Shown one piece after another: positions 1 through 5,346 of a stretch of DNA of 12,532 nucleotides (position 1 is the first letter of the stretch; each line of letters starts with the position of its first letter). The stretch lies in NCBI GenBank assembly GCA_026392325.1, contig JAPLCH010000214.1, forward strand, positions 1 to 12,532, in the 5' to 3' direction. The notes beneath the pieces are model-generated. The model did not search any database and was not told where the DNA came from. It worked only from the letters and a program-made list of their open reading frames with translations. The translations under genes were made by a program, and so were the position numbers. Source of the stretch: Solirubrobacterales bacterium. GTDB lineage: Bacteria; Actinomycetota; Thermoleophilia; Solirubrobacterales; Solirubrobacteraceae.

Positions 1-205
1 ACCACGCATCATGAACATCAGGAAAGGTGAGGAGGCACAAACAGTCGCTCAGGACCGAACCCCCATCCAGCACTGCGTCTTGGGCCGTCCCCTCGAAGAG
101 CTGCGACCAGGAATCGTTCGCTTGGGACACGTTCCCATCACCTCCCACAAGGCAATGCGGCCTGACCAGAAGCTCAGCTCCTGCGCCGTTATTCAGCGTA
201 ACCAT
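1..205 (-). CDS. N-terminal part of a PAS-like domain protein, cut by the left window edge
   Basis: Reading the minus strand from an ATG at 205 gives 68 codons with no stop that run off the window; a TAA lies directly before the ATG. Residues 17-47 resemble a PAS sensor domain core: a hydrophobic strand, then GGDGNVSQANDSW, matching the usual 'dG.i..aN.aw..lfg' pattern, then LFEGT. FPDVHDAW near residues 61-68 resembles the 'hPDDr' segment that closes many PAS domains. Such N-terminal PAS domains normally feed a histidine kinase, a cyclic-di-GMP enzyme or a transcription factor, but the output domain lies outside the window. There is no convincing Shine-Dalgarno sequence. The assignment rests on the residue pattern only and could be wrong. 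Confidence 0.42.
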   Translation of the reverse strand, partial: MVTLNNGAGAELLVRPHCLVGGDGNVSQANDSWSQLFEGTAQDAVLDGGSVLSDCLCLLTFPDVHDAW

Positions 206-302
206 TTAGCAGGCAAATTTGAGTTAACTGTGACATCTCAGTAGTGGTCATGATGGAGGGAGCCTTTCTGATACCGCCGTCCGATTAACGAAAGCGACCT
301 GA

Positions 303-334
303 GGGCCGGGTGGTAAACAACACCCACCCAGCCC
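303..334 (-). terminator. GC-rich hairpin after the collagen-like gene
   Basis: Arms at 303-313 and 324-334 form an 11-bp stem around a 10-nt loop. In the minus-strand transcript every position pairs, with one U-G wobble; in the plus-strand transcript that position is a C-A mismatch. It begins 30 nt after the collagen-like stop codon, so it probably ends that transcript. There is no U-tract, so intrinsic termination is not proven. The rest of 206-363 shows no gene; it should hold the promoter of the left-edge reading frame, but I see no clear one. Confidence 0.5.
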
Positions 335-363
335 CTTGGCGCTTCAACTACAGAACTCCGAAC

Positions 364-1287
364 CTATGGGGTTACAGGAGTGCTCGATCCGCAGACGACA
401 TAAACGGTCATCGTTGCGGTTGGGTCAACGGCCATGGCGTACCATCCACCTGTAACAGGCTTGGTGGCCTGGATGCTGAAGTCACTCGTTGCATCAGTGA
501 TCTCCGCACCGCCTGAAAGGACAGTGTCGCCAGCTTCACATACCGCCGTTCCGACTCCGTCGACTGCTGCGGCCGTTGCTTGGTAGGTCCGAGCAACTAG
601 GCCGTTGGCTCCGGCAGCGCCTCGTTCACCTGCGGCGCCTGCAGCACCTGCGGCACCTGGGGCTCCGGCAGCGCCTGCGGCACCGTCGTTTCCTGCAGCA
701 CCTGCGGCACCGTTGTTGCCGTCAGCGCCTGCGGCACCGTTGGTTCCGTCAGCACCTGGGGCACCGTCAGCTCCACCTGGACCGGCTGGACCTGCATCAC
801 CGGCTGGACCGGCTGGACCGGCTGGGCCGGTTGCACCGTCAGCGCCTGCATCACCGGCTGGACCGGCTGGGCCGGTTGCACCGTCAGCACCTGCAGCACC
901 GTTGGTTCCGTTGGTTCCGTCAGCGCCTGCAGCACCGTTGGTTCCGTTGGTTCCGTCAGCGCCTGCAGCACCGTTGGTTCCGTTGGTTCCATCTCGACCG
1001 TTCAAACCTGTGAGTCCGTCACGACCAACCAGGCCGTCACGACCTGCAAGTCCGTCACGACCGTCGATCCCAGTGGGACCGGCAGGACCAGTTGCTCCAC
1101 GTGCGCCTGTTGCGCCTGTCTTGCCCACCTTGACGGCAGATGACTTGGAACGCTTGGCAGCATCAGCAGGGGCAACAAAGCCAAATGACAATGCTGTCAG
1201 AAGTGCAGCCAACGTGGCTGCGATGGAAACCAGAAGCGTCTGCTTCTGCGGCATTCTCAGTGCCTTTGATGTCGTAGGTACTTGCAT
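364..1287 (-). CDS. Secreted collagen-like Gly-X-Y repeat protein
   Basis: The product is 307 residues. Residues about 12-44 form a Sec signal peptide: a short basic n-region, a hydrophobic core and an A-D-A-A cleavage site. Residues about 55-229 are an unbroken Gly-X-Y run of some 58 triplets, with blocks such as GPAGPAG, GRDGL and GTNGTNGAAGAD, the hallmark of a bacterial collagen-like triple helix. Residues 230-307 are a non-collagenous domain with two cysteines (C250, C299), possibly a trimerisation or presentation head. There is no LPXTG or C-terminal membrane anchor, so the protein is probably secreted or held non-covalently. Two starts are possible: ATG at 1287, behind an AGAGAAAGAG element, or ATG at 1254, which has AAGG 8 nt upstream and places the signal peptide right at the N-terminus. 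Its role (adhesion, matrix, surface layer) cannot be read from sequence. Confidence 0.85.
   Translation of the reverse strand: MQVPTTSKALRMPQKQTLLVSIAATLAALLTALSFGFVAPADAAKRSKSSAVKVGKTGATGARGATGPAGPTGIDGRDGLAGRDGLVGRDGLTGLNGRDGTNGTNGAAGADGTNGTNGAAGADGTNGTNGAAGADGATGPAGPAGDAGADGATGPAGPAGPAGDAGPAGPGGADGAPGADGTNGAAGADGNNGAAGAAGNDGAAGAAGAPGAAGAAGAAGERGAAGANGLVARTYQATAAAVDGVGTAVCEAGDTVLSGGAEITDATSDFSIQATKPVTGGWYAMAVDPTATMTVYVVCGSSTPVTP
883..990 (-). repeat. Three tandem 36-bp units within the collagen-like gene
   Basis: Near-identical 36-bp units lie at 883-918, 919-954 and 955-990, each encoding the 12-residue block GTNGTNGAAGAD. A longer unit encoding GATGPAGPAG-type blocks is repeated next to them, ending at 837 and 882. 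Conservation at DNA level suggests recent duplication or slippage, so copy number may differ between strains and short-read assemblies may collapse it. Confidence 0.8.
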
Positions 1288-1342
1288 GAATTAGAACTCT
1301 CTTTCTCTTGTTTATTCATTCACTGCTTTGGGTAAGTTCCGT

Positions 1343-1365
1343 AGGGCCGCAAGAAAGGCGACCCT
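1343..1365 (-). terminator. Hairpin after the small membrane protein gene
   Basis: Arms at 1343-1350 and 1358-1365 give an 8-bp stem with a 7-nt loop. All positions pair in the minus-strand RNA with one U-G wobble, whereas the plus-strand RNA has a mismatch. It starts 11 nt after the stop codon of the 92-residue membrane protein gene and lies before the collagen-like gene. It could terminate or attenuate read-through into that gene, or mark a processed 3' end. No U-tract follows. Confidence 0.4.
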
Positions 1366-1376
1366 TGTGCGACAAG

Positions 1377-1655
1377 TCAGCCGCAGCTGCTCAAGGCCTT
1401 CTGGCGCTCGTCTACAAACGACAGCTTGAGCGCGCCAGTCGCCTTGCCTGTGAAGGCGGAGACTGAAACTGCCGGGTACATTCCGACTGCCTTTTCGACG
1501 CAGGCTTGCTTTGAAAGGCTTGATCCCACCTGCCAGAGCGACACGGCGGCGACCGCAAGCGCGACAGTCGCGAACACTGCAACCACCGTGGACAAGGAAC
1601 GCTGCTTGGGACCTGCAGCCACTGGCTGCTCGTAGTACTCGGTTGTGGCACTCAT
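1377..1655 (-). CDS. Small single-span membrane protein of unknown function
   Basis: The product is 92 residues. Residues 1-20 are polar with KQR just before the membrane span, residues about 22-42 form one transmembrane helix rich in Val and Ala, and the remaining 50 residues should lie outside the cytoplasm by the positive-inside rule. Two cysteines (C53 and C91) bracket this outer part and could form a disulphide. The ATG at 1655 lies 7 nt from the element AGAGAAAGAG (1663-1672), which also precedes the downstream collagen-like gene. The same strand and only about 90 bp between the two genes suggest shared expression or function. I do not recognise the family. An alternative reading is an uncleaved signal-anchor pseudopilin-like or envelope protein, but no prepilin motif is seen. 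Confidence 0.7.
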   Translation of the reverse strand: MSATTEYYEQPVAAGPKQRSLSTVVAVFATVALAVAAVSLWQVGSSLSKQACVEKAVGMYPAVSVSAFTGKATGALKLSFVDERQKALSSCG

Positions 1656-1679
1656 GTGGGGACTCTTTCTCTGGGGGGT

Positions 1680-1733
1680 GCCTGACTTCAGGCAAGATCT
1701 TGCGCTGGTGCGGTATTAGTGAGTTACGGTAAC
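1680..1733. promoter_or_regulatory. Cluster of three palindromes upstream of the small membrane protein gene
   Basis: Three inverted repeats lie close together: GCCTGA-CT-TCAGGC at 1680-1693; the perfect 12-bp palindrome GCAAGATCTTGC at 1692-1703, sharing two bases with the first; and GTTAC-G-GTAAC at 1723-1733. They sit between the small membrane protein start (1655) and the divergent monooxygenase (1901), where the promoters must be. The short arms and near-zero spacers fit dimeric repressor operators better than RNA hairpins. No regulator is identified. Confidence 0.45.
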
Positions 1734-1793
1734 CATCGTCTTCTAGTTGCGCAATAGGGTGTTCTGCCTAGTGCTATGTGGCTGCGGCACGAA

Positions 1794-1847
1794 CTTTCCC
1801 TTTACTGAAAGGGAAAGGCGTACCACGCCGATCCCACATTTTTGTGG
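1794..1847 (+). promoter_or_regulatory. Three successive hairpins in the monooxygenase upstream region
   Basis: A perfect 10-bp stem with a 4-nt loop (arms 1794-1803 and 1808-1817) is followed by a 5-bp stem with a 3-nt loop (1817-1829) and a perfect CCACA-TTTT-TGTGG hairpin (1834-1847). All lie 54-107 nt before the monooxygenase start. If transcription starts further upstream they would form a structured leader; otherwise they are operators, or a barrier between the divergent promoters. No known riboswitch consensus is recognised. The 10-bp stem can form on either strand. Confidence 0.45.
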
Positions 1848-1900
1848 CCTGACAACCTCCGAGTCCCCCGATCCGGCTCTGATGCGCGAGACTTCCAGCC

Positions 1901-3385
1901 ATGGACGCTCCGCTGAATGGCAAGGCCGCCTCAACCGACCCACGGGTTGTGATCATTGGCGCTGGATTTGGGGGGCTTGCCGCGGCAATCGAGCTGCAGC
2001 GCAGCGGGCACACCAACTACACCGTTATTGAACGCCAGGCTGATGTCGGCGGCGTCTGGCAGGCAAACCACTATCCGGGCGCGCGCTGTGATGTGCCCTC
2101 AATCATTTACCAGTACTCATATGACCTGCGCCCGGACTGGTCTCGGCGCTTCGGTAACCACGCTGAAATCTGCGACTACCTGCGCGATGTCTCTAAACGG
2201 TTCGGCGTACGACCTCACATCCGGTTCAACACATCGGTAGAAAGCGCCACATACAACGAGGGCAGCTCAACTTGGAGCATCACTCTGGCTGATGGTGAAG
2301 TTCTTGACGCCGATGTGATGATCTGCGCGACAGGCCAGCTCAGCCAACCCAAACTGCCAGATGTCCCTGGGCGGGCCTCCTTCGCCGGCGCCCAATTTCA
2401 CTCAGCTGAATGGGACGAGTCCGTTGACCTGACGGGCAAGAGCGTTGCTGTTGTGGGCGCGGGAGCAAGTTCAATTCAGATCGTTCCGGCAATAGCCGAG
2501 CGGGTAGGACATCTGAGCCTTATCCAGCGCAACCCCAACTGGGTAGTTGGGAAGATGGATTGGGCCCCCAGCAAGCTCGAAAAGACGCTCGGAAAGCGAG
2601 TACCGCTCTTCCTGCGCGCCTACCACAACCTGATCTGGCTCTACTTCGAATCGCGTTACCCACTGGTGCTGAACAGCATGAATCCGGTCAGGAAGGTCTG
2701 GGAGCGCATCCTCCGCCGTCACATCGCCAAAGTCCTTGACAATCCCCAGAAGGCAGCAGCCTGCACCCCGGACTACCCACTGGGCTGCAATCGGATCCTC
2801 CTCTCCTCTGAGTGGTACGAAACGATCGCACGCCCGGATGTGTCCGTCGTCCGCTCAGGCGTGGCACAGGTGGACGCAAACGGCATTGTCTGTGAAGACG
2901 GAAGCCGTGTTGACGCCGATGTAATCGTCTGGTGCACAGGCTTCAAGGCAACTGAGTACATCGCCCCGATGGAAGTCACAGGCCGCGACGGACTGAACCT
3001 CCGCGATGCTTGGTCTGATGGCCCAGAGGCCTACCTTGGGCTTGTAACCCCAGGATTCCCCAACATGTTCATGGCATATGGGCCAAACACCGGCAGCCTG
3101 ACCAACACTCTCGTCTACATGTTTGAGCGCCAAGCCGACTGGATTCGCCAGGCCATTGACTTCATCAGTACAACGGGCGTAACGCTCGAGGTCCGTGAGG
3201 ATGTCAACCGCGAATTCAACGAAGAGATCCAAGCGCGCTTCCAGAACATGGTGTTCACCGCTGGCTGCCCAGGTTGGTACACAACGGACTCCGGCAAGGT
3301 GACAGCGGTTTGGGCCGGATCCCATGTGGAATACGGCCGACGGGTTGCCCACTTGGATCCGTCCGTGTTTGTTCGAAGTCACTGA
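1901..3385 (+). CDS. Flavin-containing monooxygenase, probable Baeyer-Villiger type
   Basis: The product is 494 residues, usual for FAD/NADPH class B monooxygenases. The FAD site GAGFGG is at residues 20-25, followed by the GGVWQANHYPGARCD region typical of the family. The Baeyer-Villiger fingerprint F-x-G-x(3)-H-x(3)-W-D is complete at residues 161-172 (F161, H167, W171, D172). The NADPH Rossmann motif GAGASS follows at 186-191, and CTGF near residue 344 matches the late ATG-like motif. It should insert one oxygen atom from O2 into a ketone, giving an ester or lactone, or oxygenate a soft heteroatom. The substrate cannot be read. No signal peptide or membrane span is present, so it is cytoplasmic. 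The ATG at 1901 is the only start that keeps the whole FAD motif, though its ribosome site is weak. It stands alone on the plus strand, divergent from the small membrane protein gene. Confidence 0.9.
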   Translation: MDAPLNGKAASTDPRVVIIGAGFGGLAAAIELQRSGHTNYTVIERQADVGGVWQANHYPGARCDVPSIIYQYSYDLRPDWSRRFGNHAEICDYLRDVSKRFGVRPHIRFNTSVESATYNEGSSTWSITLADGEVLDADVMICATGQLSQPKLPDVPGRASFAGAQFHSAEWDESVDLTGKSVAVVGAGASSIQIVPAIAERVGHLSLIQRNPNWVVGKMDWAPSKLEKTLGKRVPLFLRAYHNLIWLYFESRYPLVLNSMNPVRKVWERILRRHIAKVLDNPQKAAACTPDYPLGCNRILLSSEWYETIARPDVSVVRSGVAQVDANGIVCEDGSRVDADVIVWCTGFKATEYIAPMEVTGRDGLNLRDAWSDGPEAYLGLVTPGFPNMFMAYGPNTGSLTNTLVYMFERQADWIRQAIDFISTTGVTLEVREDVNREFNEEIQARFQNMVFTAGCPGWYTTDSGKVTAVWAGSHVEYGRRVAHLDPSVFVRSH

Positions 3386-3427
3386 GCAGCAGCGCTGGCT
3401 CTGAAGGACCTCTAGTAGTGAACTTCA

Positions 3428-3448
3428 GTCGGGCTGCAGCAGCCCGGC
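3428..3448. terminator. Hairpin shared by two convergent genes
   Basis: A 7-bp perfect stem with a CAG loop extends to 9 bp in the plus-strand RNA through a U-G and a G-C pair. It lies 43 nt after the monooxygenase stop and 10 nt after the stop of the small minus-strand membrane ORF, so it could serve as a terminator for both, with a better fit for the plus strand. No U-tract follows. Confidence 0.45.
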
Positions 3449-3457
3449 GCAGTCGGC

Positions 3458-3622
3458 TCAGCCGGTTACGCGTCGCTCTTCAATGGCGCGGTTCTGCTGG
3501 CGCTCACTGGCAATCTCGATACCTACAACAACGAGAACCACGTTCACAAGCACGCCGATTCCGAGGAACGTGGCGAGAAGGCCGATGGTGTAACTGACTG
3601 CTGGGCTCATTGCAAGGATCAT
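3458..3622 (-). CDS. Very small single-span membrane protein
   Basis: An ATG at 3622 opens a 54-codon frame ending in TGA at 3458; an in-frame ATG at 3610 would give 50 residues. AGGA at 3633-3636 lies 10 nt upstream of the first ATG, which I prefer. After a short polar start, residues about 11-36 are one long hydrophobic run (Leu, Val, Ile, Gly), then a hydrophilic tail rich in Glu, Arg and Gln (EIASERQQNRAIEERR). This is the layout of a small membrane protein, by the positive-inside rule with the charged tail in the cytoplasm. A hairpin 10 nt after the stop supports it as a gene. I do not recognise the family. It lies downstream of sigH on the same strand, about 145 bp away, where Bacillus has rpmG-secE, but it lacks SecE features. 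Confidence 0.55.
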   Translation of the reverse strand: MILAMSPAVSYTIGLLATFLGIGVLVNVVLVVVGIEIASERQQNRAIEERRVTG

Positions 3623-3669
3623 CTGTCGGCAATCCTAGCGCTCAGGCCCGGCGGAGCGAAGTCCGCTGA

Positions 3670-3698
3670 CCCTTGGTGACCGAATAAGCCACCAAGGG
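3670..3698 (-). terminator. Perfect 9-bp hairpin between sigH and the small membrane ORF
   Basis: CCCTTGGTG at 3670-3678 and its exact complement CACCAAGGG at 3690-3698 flank an 11-nt loop. It lies about 70 nt downstream of the sigH stop and about 48 nt upstream of the small membrane ORF. It may terminate or attenuate the sigH transcript. It lacks a U-tract and can form in either direction. Confidence 0.4.
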
Positions 3699-3719
3699 AG
3701 CGGTATCGAGAATCAGGCA

Positions 3720-3759
3720 ACCAGCCGCAAGCCCCTGTTTTAGGGGGTTTGGAGCTGGT
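3720..3759 (-). terminator. Nested hairpin just after sigH
   Basis: ACCAGC (3720-3725) pairs with GCTGGT (3754-3759), enclosing an inner CCCCT/AGGGG stem (3732-3736 with 3742-3746) and partial pairing between. It begins 8 nt after the sigH stop codon on the minus strand, as expected for a transcript 3' end. No U-tract follows. With the 3670-3698 hairpin it makes a two-stem region. Confidence 0.4.
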
Positions 3760-3767
3760 CTAAAGCT

Positions 3768-4430
3768 TCAGGCTGCGATTCGGCGTGACTCAATGTGGAC
3801 GCTTACTTTGCGCTTGACACGCTGAAGGGCGTTGTCCACAGTCTTCGTGTCCCTGCCGGTGCGTTCTGCGATCTCTTCATACGGACGACCGTCGAGATAG
3901 AGCGCGAGAACCTCGGCCTCAAGCTCAGAAAGCTCTGCGGAGAGACAGTCAACAAGTGCGCGCAACTCCTGGGCGGAGATGACACGGCTTGCCGGATCGT
4001 CAACCTTTGGTCCAGGAATGAACTCTTCGAGCGTTGGCTCGCCTTCGCCCTGCTGGCCACCCGGTGATGAAGAGAAAGAGACGTACTGGTTCAGAGGGGT
4101 GTGCTTGTTACGAGTGGCGGTCTTTACGGCCGTGATGATCTGCCGGGTGATGCAAAGCTCGGCAAAGTTCCGGAAGCTCGACTCGCGGTCCGTTCGGAAG
4201 TCACGAATCGCCTTGTAGAGACCAACAAGTCCCTCTTGAATCAGGTCGTCCGAGTCGCCTCCAGCAAGGAAGTAGGAGGAGGCCTTGAGACGCACAAACC
4301 CGTGATAACGGCGGACCAACTGGTCCATGGCCCTGTCGTCGCCCTGCTTGGCGAGGGCAATAAGGAATAGGTCCTCAACCTTAGGTCGAGCCTGAGACTT
4401 TCTAACGTAGTTCTGTGTAGCTGGAGACAT
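3768..4430 (-). CDS. sigH: RNA polymerase sigma factor, SigH/Spo0H family
   Basis: The product is 220 residues from the ATG at 4430. AAAGGA lies 7 nt upstream of this ATG, making it better than the in-frame GTG at 4448. Region 2 is strongly conserved: DLIQEGLVGLYKAIRDF at about 63-79 (core binding) and FRNFAELCITRQIITAVKTA at about 86-105 (promoter melting and -10 recognition), nearly identical to Bacillus SigH as I recall it. A variable linker with SSSPGGQQGEGEP follows at about 120-132. Region 4.2 is a helix-turn-helix, YEEIAERTGRDTKTVDNALQRVKRK at about 184-208, for -35 recognition. It directs core polymerase to alternative promoters; in Bacillus these are transition-state and early sporulation genes, but the target set here is unknown. 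No anti-sigma gene is adjacent. It follows rlmB on the same strand, as in Bacillus, but with its own apparent promoter. Confidence 0.92.
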   Translation of the reverse strand: MSPATQNYVRKSQARPKVEDLFLIALAKQGDDRAMDQLVRRYHGFVRLKASSYFLAGGDSDDLIQEGLVGLYKAIRDFRTDRESSFRNFAELCITRQIITAVKTATRNKHTPLNQYVSFSSSPGGQQGEGEPTLEEFIPGPKVDDPASRVISAQELRALVDCLSAELSELEAEVLALYLDGRPYEEIAERTGRDTKTVDNALQRVKRKVSVHIESRRIAA

Positions 4431-4437
4431 CCGATCG

Positions 4438-4460
4438 TCCTTTCGCACGGCTCATGCCGT
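4438..4460 (-). promoter_or_regulatory. sigH ribosome site with adjacent small hairpin
   Basis: AAAGGA (4438-4443) is placed 7 nt before the ATG at 4430 and decides that start over the upstream GTG. Immediately 5' of it, ACGGC and GCCGT (4447-4451, 4456-4460) form a 5-bp stem with a 4-nt loop. Such a stem could modulate ribosome access, though it does not cover the site itself. Confidence 0.4.
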
Positions 4461-4564
4461 TATGGTCGTCGGCGCACTGCCTCCCCTGGCGCCCTGCTTC
4501 TCGATAGTTGCCCAGTCCCAAACCTCATGTCTAAACCTGAGGTAGAACCTTATGGCAAGGCGTC

Positions 4565-4593
4565 AGCTTTCCATAGCACTGCACTTTTGTCAA
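4565..4593 (-). promoter_or_regulatory. Possible sigH promoter
   Basis: On the minus strand a perfect TTGACA (-35, 4588-4593) is followed after 17 bp by AAAGCT (4565-4570), a poor -10 match. It lies in the rlmB-sigH gap and would give an untranslated leader of about 130 nt. The -35 match and spacing are good; the weak -10 makes this tentative. Confidence 0.35.
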
Positions 4594-4639
4594 GCGGAAA
4601 TGTTACGAACCTTGAAGAAGGCCGTTTTCATTAGTTATT

Positions 4640-4659
4640 TGACCCGGTAGAAAGGGTCA
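4640..4659 (-). terminator. Hairpin overlapping the rlmB stop codon
   Basis: TGACCC (4640-4645) pairs with GGGTCA (4654-4659) around an 8-nt loop. The upstream arm on the minus strand contains the rlmB stop codon. An AT-rich stretch without a run of U follows. It may help define the 3' end of the cysS-rlmB transcript. Confidence 0.3.
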
Positions 4660-5346
4660 GGCTTGGCGCTGGCGTACCGCTTCGTAAAGCAGGGCTGCTG
4701 TGGCAGTCGCCACGTTCAAAGACTCGATGCGCCCCACCAGGGGCAAGGCAACCAAGCGATCGCACTCTGAGGCAACCCGTGGCCGCAATCCTTTGCCTTC
4801 AGATCCCATGACAAGCACGACAGGACCCGTCCAATCAACGGCGTCCCAGCTCTCGGCTCCATCCATGGCAGCCCCGTGCGACCAGAAGCCAGCATCCTTG
4901 GCATCAGAAAGAAAGTCAGACACATTCCGAACCTGGGCGATCTTCAGGTATTCGACAGCACCGGCGGACGAACGACAGACCGCTGGTGTGACCTCCGCAC
5001 TTCGATGCCTGGGGATGATCACCCCATCAGCGCCTGCTGCCTCCACCACTCGGCAGATGGCGCCAAGGTTGCGAGGATCCTGAACCTCATCAAGCACCAC
5101 AAGTAAGGCGTTGGGAATTGCCAGAAGCTCAGCGGGGTCGGTGTAGGCAAACTCCGACACCTCTGCCACGACGCCCTGGTGTTCGCTCGACCCACACTTG
5201 TTCTCCAACGCCTGTGGGTCTGAAGCCTCAACCTTCAAGCCTTTTGGCCAATCTGCCTCAGCACCACGGGAGGAGACCCATACGCGTTCAACGCTTCGCG
5301 GGCCGGCAATGGCCTCGTTAACAGCGTTTCTGCCGTAAATGATCAC
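4657..5346 (-). CDS. rlmB: 23S rRNA (guanosine-2'-O)-methyltransferase RlmB, TrmH/SPOUT family
   Basis: The product is 229 residues, near the usual length. The N-terminus IIYGRNAVNEAI begins the L30e-like RNA-binding domain typical of RlmB rather than TrmH. The knotted SPOUT domain carries motif 1, LDEVQDPRNLGAICR (85-99, with catalytic N93 and R99); motif 2, LVMGSEGKGLR (178-188); and motif 3, LPLVGRIESLNVATATA (201-217, with S209-L210-N211), which bind S-adenosylmethionine. It should methylate the ribose of G2251 (E. coli numbering) in the peptidyl-transferase P loop. The start is GTG at 5346, overlapping the cysS TGA as GTGA, so translation is probably coupled to cysS. The cysS-rlmB pair is conserved in many Gram-positive bacteria. 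A tRNA-modifying relative is possible but less likely given the N-terminal domain. Confidence 0.92.
   Translation of the reverse strand: MIIYGRNAVNEAIAGPRSVERVWVSSRGAEADWPKGLKVEASDPQALENKCGSSEHQGVVAEVSEFAYTDPAELLAIPNALLVVLDEVQDPRNLGAICRVVEAAGADGVIIPRHRSAEVTPAVCRSSAGAVEYLKIAQVRNVSDFLSDAKDAGFWSHGAAMDGAESWDAVDWTGPVVLVMGSEGKGLRPRVASECDRLVALPLVGRIESLNVATATAALLYEAVRQRQA

Noticed and set aside
11..244. A 77-codon plus-strand frame at the left edge
   Set aside because: The minus-strand frame in the same place is open to the edge and has a PAS-like pattern; the plus-strand product shows none.
838..990. Regular direct repeats resembling a CRISPR array
   Set aside because: The units abut without unique spacers, are multiples of 9 bp and encode in-frame Gly-X-Y blocks of a protein.
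605..1294. A 229-codon plus-strand open frame, Pro/Ala/Ser-rich, across the collagen-like gene
   Set aside because: It is the mirror of Gly-X-Y codons (GGN read backwards gives NCC). The minus-strand product has a signal peptide and a regular collagen pattern, so the plus-strand frame is a shadow.
3458..3622. The small membrane ORF as SecE, by analogy with the sigH-rpmG-secE order
   Set aside because: SecE has a basic amphipathic N-terminal helix with a conserved W-P motif before its span; this protein has the span first and an acidic/basic tail after it.
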